NCBI GenBank assembly: GCA_964426945.1
Contig: CAYRSS010000068.1
Span: forward strand, 1 to 18,030
Origin: CAYRSS01 sp964426945
GTDB taxonomy: Bacteria > Planctomycetota > Phycisphaerae > UBA1845
Length of the DNA stretch: 18,030 nt
Reading direction: 5' to 3'
This document shows positions 14,743 to 18,030 of this stretch, piece after piece. Position numbers and translations under genes: made by a program. Under the pieces are notes generated by a model that worked only from the letters and a program-made list of their open reading frames with translations, did not search any database and was not told where the DNA came from. The number at the start of each line of letters is the position of its first letter. Within the stretch, counting starts at the first letter, position 1.

Positions 14743-15312
14743 TCAGTGCTCTGGATGGTGTGGCGCCGACATCACTTTGGCCCGCTCAAGGTAGCTCTCG
14801 GCCTGCGAAAAAGCGGCGAGGAGTTGGCCGCCGGTGACCGGCTCGTGGACGCCACGCGGGGGAAGCAAGCCGTCCGCCACGCAGGCGCGCAGGGCATACC
14901 GTTCGTGCCCCAGCCCGACCCGCGGCCAGACGAACTCGTTGAGCCCGCGAGGAAGGCCGCACTGGGTACGCAGCATTCGGGCCAACGCCCCGAAGCTCAG
15001 CACGCGGTCCGGATTCGTGGTGTCCGCCTCGTCGCCGAGCGCTCCGGCGGCGATCAGCTGCTCCCGCCGTTCGGCGAACGTCGCGGGGATCGGCTCCTCG
15101 CCCAGCAGCAGCACCGCCCGGCAGCCCTCGCCGAGCGAAGCCACCGGCGCCGTCGGGAGGTAGTGGAGGAACCGCGTGTCATCGAGCGTGTCAGGGCTGA
15201 CGGCTGGCTGAAACTGGCGCACAGGCGCGGCGCAGCCGACGAGGCCGATGGTGAGGACCGCGGCCGCGGCGCGACGGCGGGCACGAGGGCTCAAGAAGGC
15301 TAGAAGCTCCAT
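14743..15312 (-). CDS. Small predicted lipoprotein downstream of the porin
   Basis: This 189-residue protein has a lipoprotein signal peptide: Arg-rich n-region, hydrophobic AAAAVLTIG and lipobox LVGC with Cys27. The mature part is not a family I recognise with certainty. The C-terminal half (about 105-178, including ALRACVADGLL and EPVTGGQLLAAF) weakly recalls S-layer-homology repeats. The ATG at 15312 overlaps the last codons of the porin gene by 13 bases, which suggests translational coupling, and GGGGGTG lies just upstream. A TTG seven codons in would give a more normal signal-peptide start and avoid the overlap. Anchored to a membrane, it is a plausible partner of the beta-barrel protein encoded just before it. 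The thrS promoter follows immediately. Confidence 0.75.
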   Translation of the reverse strand: MELLAFLSPRARRRAAAAVLTIGLVGCAAPVRQFQPAVSPDTLDDTRFLHYLPTAPVASLGEGCRAVLLLGEEPIPATFAERREQLIAAGALGDEADTTNPDRVLSFGALARMLRTQCGLPRGLNEFVWPRVGLGHERYALRACVADGLLPPRGVHEPVTGGQLLAAFSQAESYLERAKVMSAPHHPEH

Positions 15313-16754
15313 GTCACCCCCAGCAGGAGGAATGTCCGCGACGTCCGGTCGCTGAAAGCGTCACCGGGAAAGAAGACACCGAGCCGCGCTGTCCAGAAGA
15401 GGTCGCGCGCGATCGCCCAGTTGGCGTAACAATCCACCTCCCAGCCGAGAAAGCCGCTGGCGACGTCGGCGGTCGGATCGGAGACGGCGCCGTCGCGATG
15501 ATGCTTTTGGTAGAGAAACCAGTCGGTCCCGATCTCGAGGTCGCGAAGCGTCGCATCATCAGGGAAGGGCCGCATCGACGCCCCCGCCCGCCACAGGTGA
15601 AGGTTCGAGTAGCGTGGCGCGAAGGACAGCCCGGTATCGCGAAACCCAAAGCCGACAAAGGAGGTATCGACCTCGTCCCAGCGGTTGCCGCCGACCGTGT
15701 CGGTCGGACTCAGCGTTCGCTGGCCGTCGCCGCTGCCCATGAGGTATTCAACCGACGCACGCGCCTGTCGGGGGCCGGGGAACAGATACTCCAGTTCCGC
15801 GTTGAAGGCCCAGGCGTTAACGCGGGTGTCGTCGCGTCGCTGCCGCTCGGCGTGCCCCCTTCCCCACTCATAGACCCCCTCGACGAGATACCGCAGCCCG
15901 TCGGCGAGTTCGCCCGTCACGCCGAGGCCGAGGTAGTTCGAGTCGTAATCAAACTCCTGGCGCAGGACCGGAGGGCGCTCGTCGTTATGGTCGCGCTGTG
16001 CGAGGAAGTAGGCGAAGGGCTCGTGTCGGTCGATGCCGCGGTAGCGGACTTCGCCGCCGAGAAAGGCGCGGCGCTGCCGCGTGGCGTTGCGCGACAGATC
16101 GAAGTCGTCCGTGCTCCCGACGGAGCGCCCGGCCAGGCCCGAGAACCGCCACTGGGGCAAGTCCACCGTGAACAAAGCCTGGTCGAGATTCTGCGACAGC
16201 GTCAGCCCGCTGCCGACGGTCGCGAGATCTCGGCCGAGCTTGAGCGTGAGGTTGGCGCCCGCGGGCAAGGTATGCCCCGCGCCGCTGCGGGACAGATCGA
16301 ACCGATAATAGCCGCGCTCCAGGTTGGGGCCCTCGACGTCGTCCTCGTTGCCGTTGAAGGAGTCGCCGTGGTTGAAGTCGAGCAGGCTGGTTCGGACTCG
16401 GGCGTAAAACTCGTGGGCGCCGTCCTCCAGCGAAGCCCGCCCCCACAGGCGCAGGTCATGCCGCCGAAGCACGCGAGAACTTTCCACCCCGTCGTCGAAC
16501 TGGAAGAAGTAGAGGCTGTACCAGCCGCCGACGTCGAAAGAGACGGCCTGCGGACCGAGCAGTTCCTCCTCTATCCGGCGACGAGCCAGTTCGTCGGCGG
16601 CGCGCTGCTGATTCACGAAGGAGTCAGGTAGGTCGCGAGGCGTCGACTGAGCGGCAGAATGTGAGACTGTCAGCAGCAGGGGGGTGGCGACCACGACGCT
16701 CATGCAAAGAGCACGTCGTCGTGCGCCGAGTCTGGATGATGCGCTGGCTGCCAC
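15300..16754 (-). CDS. Outer-membrane beta-barrel protein (porin / alginate-export-like)
   Basis: This 484-residue protein begins at GTG 16754, with GGGAG (16761-16765) six bases upstream. The open frame runs further up to 16955, but that part overlaps the neighbouring gene and is Thr/Pro/Arg-rich. The start gives a good signal peptide (Arg-rich n-region, then MSVVVATPLLLTVSHSAA). A short charged helix (residues about 40-65) precedes many alternating amphipathic strands rich in Tyr, Trp, Phe and Arg: VGGWYSLYFFQF, LTLKLGRDLATVGSG, RYLVEGVYEWGRG and NAELEYLFPGP. The last residues, FLLLGVTWSF, end in Phe, as beta-barrels recognised by the BAM machinery do. The overall look matches alginate-export-type barrels, but the substrate is a guess. 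It lies in an operon with the TSP3 protein upstream and the lipoprotein downstream. Confidence 0.82.
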   Translation of the reverse strand: MAASASSRLGARRRALCMSVVVATPLLLTVSHSAAQSTPRDLPDSFVNQQRAADELARRRIEEELLGPQAVSFDVGGWYSLYFFQFDDGVESSRVLRRHDLRLWGRASLEDGAHEFYARVRTSLLDFNHGDSFNGNEDDVEGPNLERGYYRFDLSRSGAGHTLPAGANLTLKLGRDLATVGSGLTLSQNLDQALFTVDLPQWRFSGLAGRSVGSTDDFDLSRNATRQRRAFLGGEVRYRGIDRHEPFAYFLAQRDHNDERPPVLRQEFDYDSNYLGLGVTGELADGLRYLVEGVYEWGRGHAERQRRDDTRVNAWAFNAELEYLFPGPRQARASVEYLMGSGDGQRTLSPTDTVGGNRWDEVDTSFVGFGFRDTGLSFAPRYSNLHLWRAGASMRPFPDDATLRDLEIGTDWFLYQKHHRDGAVSDPTADVASGFLGWEVDCYANWAIARDLFWTARLGVFFPGDAFSDRTSRTFLLLGVTWSF

Positions 16755-16765
16755 CTGGCTCTCCC

Positions 16766-16789
16766 GTCGCGTGGGTGTACTCACGCGAC
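16766..16789 (-). promoter_or_regulatory. Perfect 8-bp hairpin abutting the porin ribosome binding site
   Basis: GTCGCGTG (16766-16773) and CACGCGAC (16782-16789) pair perfectly around eight bases, within the 64-base gap after the TSP3 gene. The stem ends exactly where the porin Shine-Dalgarno (16761-16765) begins. It may shield the downstream mRNA or uncouple porin expression from the upstream gene. There is no U-tract. Confidence 0.45.
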
Positions 16790-16818
16790 CGGCGGAGTGC
16801 AAGAGGCAAGCTACAGCG

Positions 16819-18030
16819 TCAGGGCGTATTGCTGCCCGAGCCGGAGGAGTCTTCGCCGGTGTTGGCGGTGTCGTCGGTGGACTCGTCCTCTTCCTCTTCG
16901 TCCAGGAAGCTGGTCGAGTCGGTCGGGTCGGTGCCCTCGGCGACTTCCTGGCCATCCGACTTGCCGTCGCCGTCGCTGTCGGCCAGGGTGGCCGAGAGGC
17001 CTAGCAGTATCTCGATCAGGTCGTCAAGCCCGTCGCCGTCGGTGTCTTCCGACTTGGCATCCGTGCCCATCGCGACTTCGACGCCGTCAGGAATCCCGTC
17101 GTCGTCGAAGTCGGGATCATTCGGGAACAGGTTGAGCAGGATCTCGGAGAGATCGTCCAACTCATCCCCGTCGCTGTCGAGCGACTTGGCGTCAAGCGCG
17201 GGCTTGTTCAGGTCAGTGCGCTCCGGAAAGTCGAAGCTGGCGATGAGGTCTTCGAGTTCCTGCAGCGCGGCCTCGAGCGACGTGCTGCCGAGATCCTCGG
17301 GCTCGCCGAGTTCCCTGAGGATCGCGTCGAGCTTGGATTCGTCGTCATTCACCGGATCCGGGAAGCTCTCGAGCTGCCGGAGGAGATCGCGCAGCGCCTG
17401 GTCGAGGCCGTCGTCCTCGTCATCGAGGAAGATGTCCAACTCAGCCAGCAGCCGCTCAATGCTGTCGTCGAGATCCTCGTCGTCGGGCTCGTCGAACTCC
17501 GCGATCAGCTTGAGCATATCCTCGAGGAGCTTGTCAAAGTCTTCGTCGACCGGGTCGGGCACGGTGAGGAGCCGGTTGACAACCCATTCCATCCCGTCGG
17601 ACAGACCATCGCCGTCTGAGTCTTTCTTGTCCTTGTCGGTGCAGTTCTTGTTTTCGCGGTTGTCGTTTACGCCGTCGTTGTCGTTGTCGCTCGAACCGTT
17701 GCCGTCGCTGTCGGAGTCCTTGGCGTCGCTGGCGCCGTCGCCATCGGAGTCCTTCGAGGAAGCCTCCTCCTCGCAGTCATCGTCGTCATCATCATCGTCA
17801 TCATCATCGTCATCGTCGTCGTCATCATCGTCGTCATCGCTGTCGTCGTCGTCATCTTCGCCGTCGGCGTTGTCGTCATCGTCCATGTCGTCATCGACAC
17901 CGTCGCCGTCGTCGTCGTCATCGTCGTCGTTGGAGACGCCGTCGCCGTCCATGTCGTCGTCGTCGTCGTTGGGGATGCCGTCGCCGTCGATGTCGTCATC
18001 CTCGCCGTTGGGAATGCCGTCGCCATCGAC
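16819..18030 (-). CDS. Highly acidic TSP3-repeat protein, 5' end beyond the window
   Basis: At least 403 residues are visible and the frame is open to the right edge, so the ATG at 17952 is internal and the true start is outside. The visible part opens with thrombospondin type 3 calcium repeats (DGDGIPN, DGDGVSN), then a run of 21 Asp (17776-17838), more TSP3 units (DSDGDGASD, DNDGVND, DSDGDGLSD), and a central helical region (17218-17577) built of five related leucine-rich acidic units. Two further TSP3 blocks (FDDDGIPDGVEVAMGTD, DSDGDGKSDGQEVAEGTD) and a Ser/Thr/Glu tail ending GSGSNTP follow. TSP3 repeats bind calcium in extracellular proteins, so export is expected, although the signal peptide is not visible. 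The porin gene follows after 64 bases. Function is unknown. A calcium-dependent surface or adhesive role is inference. Confidence 0.85.
   Translation of the reverse strand, partial: VDGDGIPNGEDDDIDGDGIPNDDDDDMDGDGVSNDDDDDDDGDGVDDDMDDDDNADGEDDDDDSDDDDDDDDDDDDDDDDDDDDDCEEEASSKDSDGDGASDAKDSDSDGNGSSDNDNDGVNDNRENKNCTDKDKKDSDGDGLSDGMEWVVNRLLTVPDPVDEDFDKLLEDMLKLIAEFDEPDDEDLDDSIERLLAELDIFLDDEDDGLDQALRDLLRQLESFPDPVNDDESKLDAILRELGEPEDLGSTSLEAALQELEDLIASFDFPERTDLNKPALDAKSLDSDGDELDDLSEILLNLFPNDPDFDDDGIPDGVEVAMGTDAKSEDTDGDGLDDLIEILLGLSATLADSDGDGKSDGQEVAEGTDPTDSTSFLDEEEEDESTDDTANTGEDSSGSGSNTP
17776..17838 (-). repeat. GAY trinucleotide tract encoding 21 Asp
   Basis: Twenty-one consecutive GAC or GAT codons on the minus strand, bounded by a Cys codon and a Ser codon. 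Similar but interrupted Asp-codon runs continue to about 18000. The mixed codons make it less slippery than a pure repeat, but length variation between strains would be expected. Confidence 0.9.

Noticed and set aside
16755..16955. N-terminal extension of the porin by 67 codons
   Set aside because: It overlaps the end of the TSP3 gene, is Thr/Pro/Arg-rich, and would bury the signal peptide inside the protein. The GTG at 16754 has a proper ribosome binding site.
17950..17952. ATG at 17952 as the start of the acidic protein
   Set aside because: The same TSP3 repeat pattern continues upstream in frame to the window edge, so this Met is internal.
17776..18000. CRISPR-like or tandem repeat array at the right end
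   Set aside because: The repetition is three-base and codon-driven (Asp codons in an open frame), with no spacers.

Overview
The window looks like a piece of a Planctomycetota chromosome, most plausibly of the Phycisphaerae type. It is GC-rich throughout. It encodes a pseudopilin-like protein of the planctomycete type, a secreted protein ending in a dockerin-like EF-hand pair after a GACC-type cysteine motif, and an extremely acidic thrombospondin type 3 (TSP3) repeat protein. These are typical of planctomycete surface proteomes. The assignment is inferred from protein style, not from a marker-gene comparison. I see no tRNA, rRNA, CRISPR array, transposase or phage gene.

Layout. Positions 155-3870 (minus strand) hold two exported proteins: a dockerin-bearing secreted protein and, upstream of it, a pseudopilin-like protein. 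A gene-free stretch of about 650 bases follows (3871-4519). Positions 4520-8998 hold an iron/thiamine-type ABC importer in pieces: a fused double permease and a membrane-anchored solute-binding protein, both on the minus strand. A plus-strand gene between them encodes an unusual two-domain protein (archaeal-adenylate-kinase-like P-loop domain plus nucleoside-deoxyribosyltransferase-like domain). No transporter ATPase is present. Positions 9142-14483 (minus strand) form a housekeeping block in transcription order thrS, infC, sat, nrnA. infC appears to start at a non-canonical AUC codon. sat and nrnA overlap by ATGA and form a sensible pair: sulfate activation and pAp removal. Positions 14743-18030 (minus strand) hold a probable envelope operon: a TSP3/poly-Asp protein (its 5' end lies beyond the right edge), an outer-membrane beta-barrel protein and a small lipoprotein.

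Regulation. Sigma-70-like promoters can be read by eye upstream of thrS, sat, the ABC permease and the P-loop/deoxyribosyltransferase-like fusion. The permease promoter lies so close to the ATG that the mRNA should be nearly leaderless. The thrS leader ends in a stem-loop plus U-rich tract, as an attenuator would. GC-rich hairpins sit next to the ribosome binding sites of infC and of the porin.

The best candidate for something undescribed is the kinase-like/deoxyribosyltransferase-like fusion at 6447-7565. The ThrRS insertion and the helical repeats of the TSP3 protein come next.
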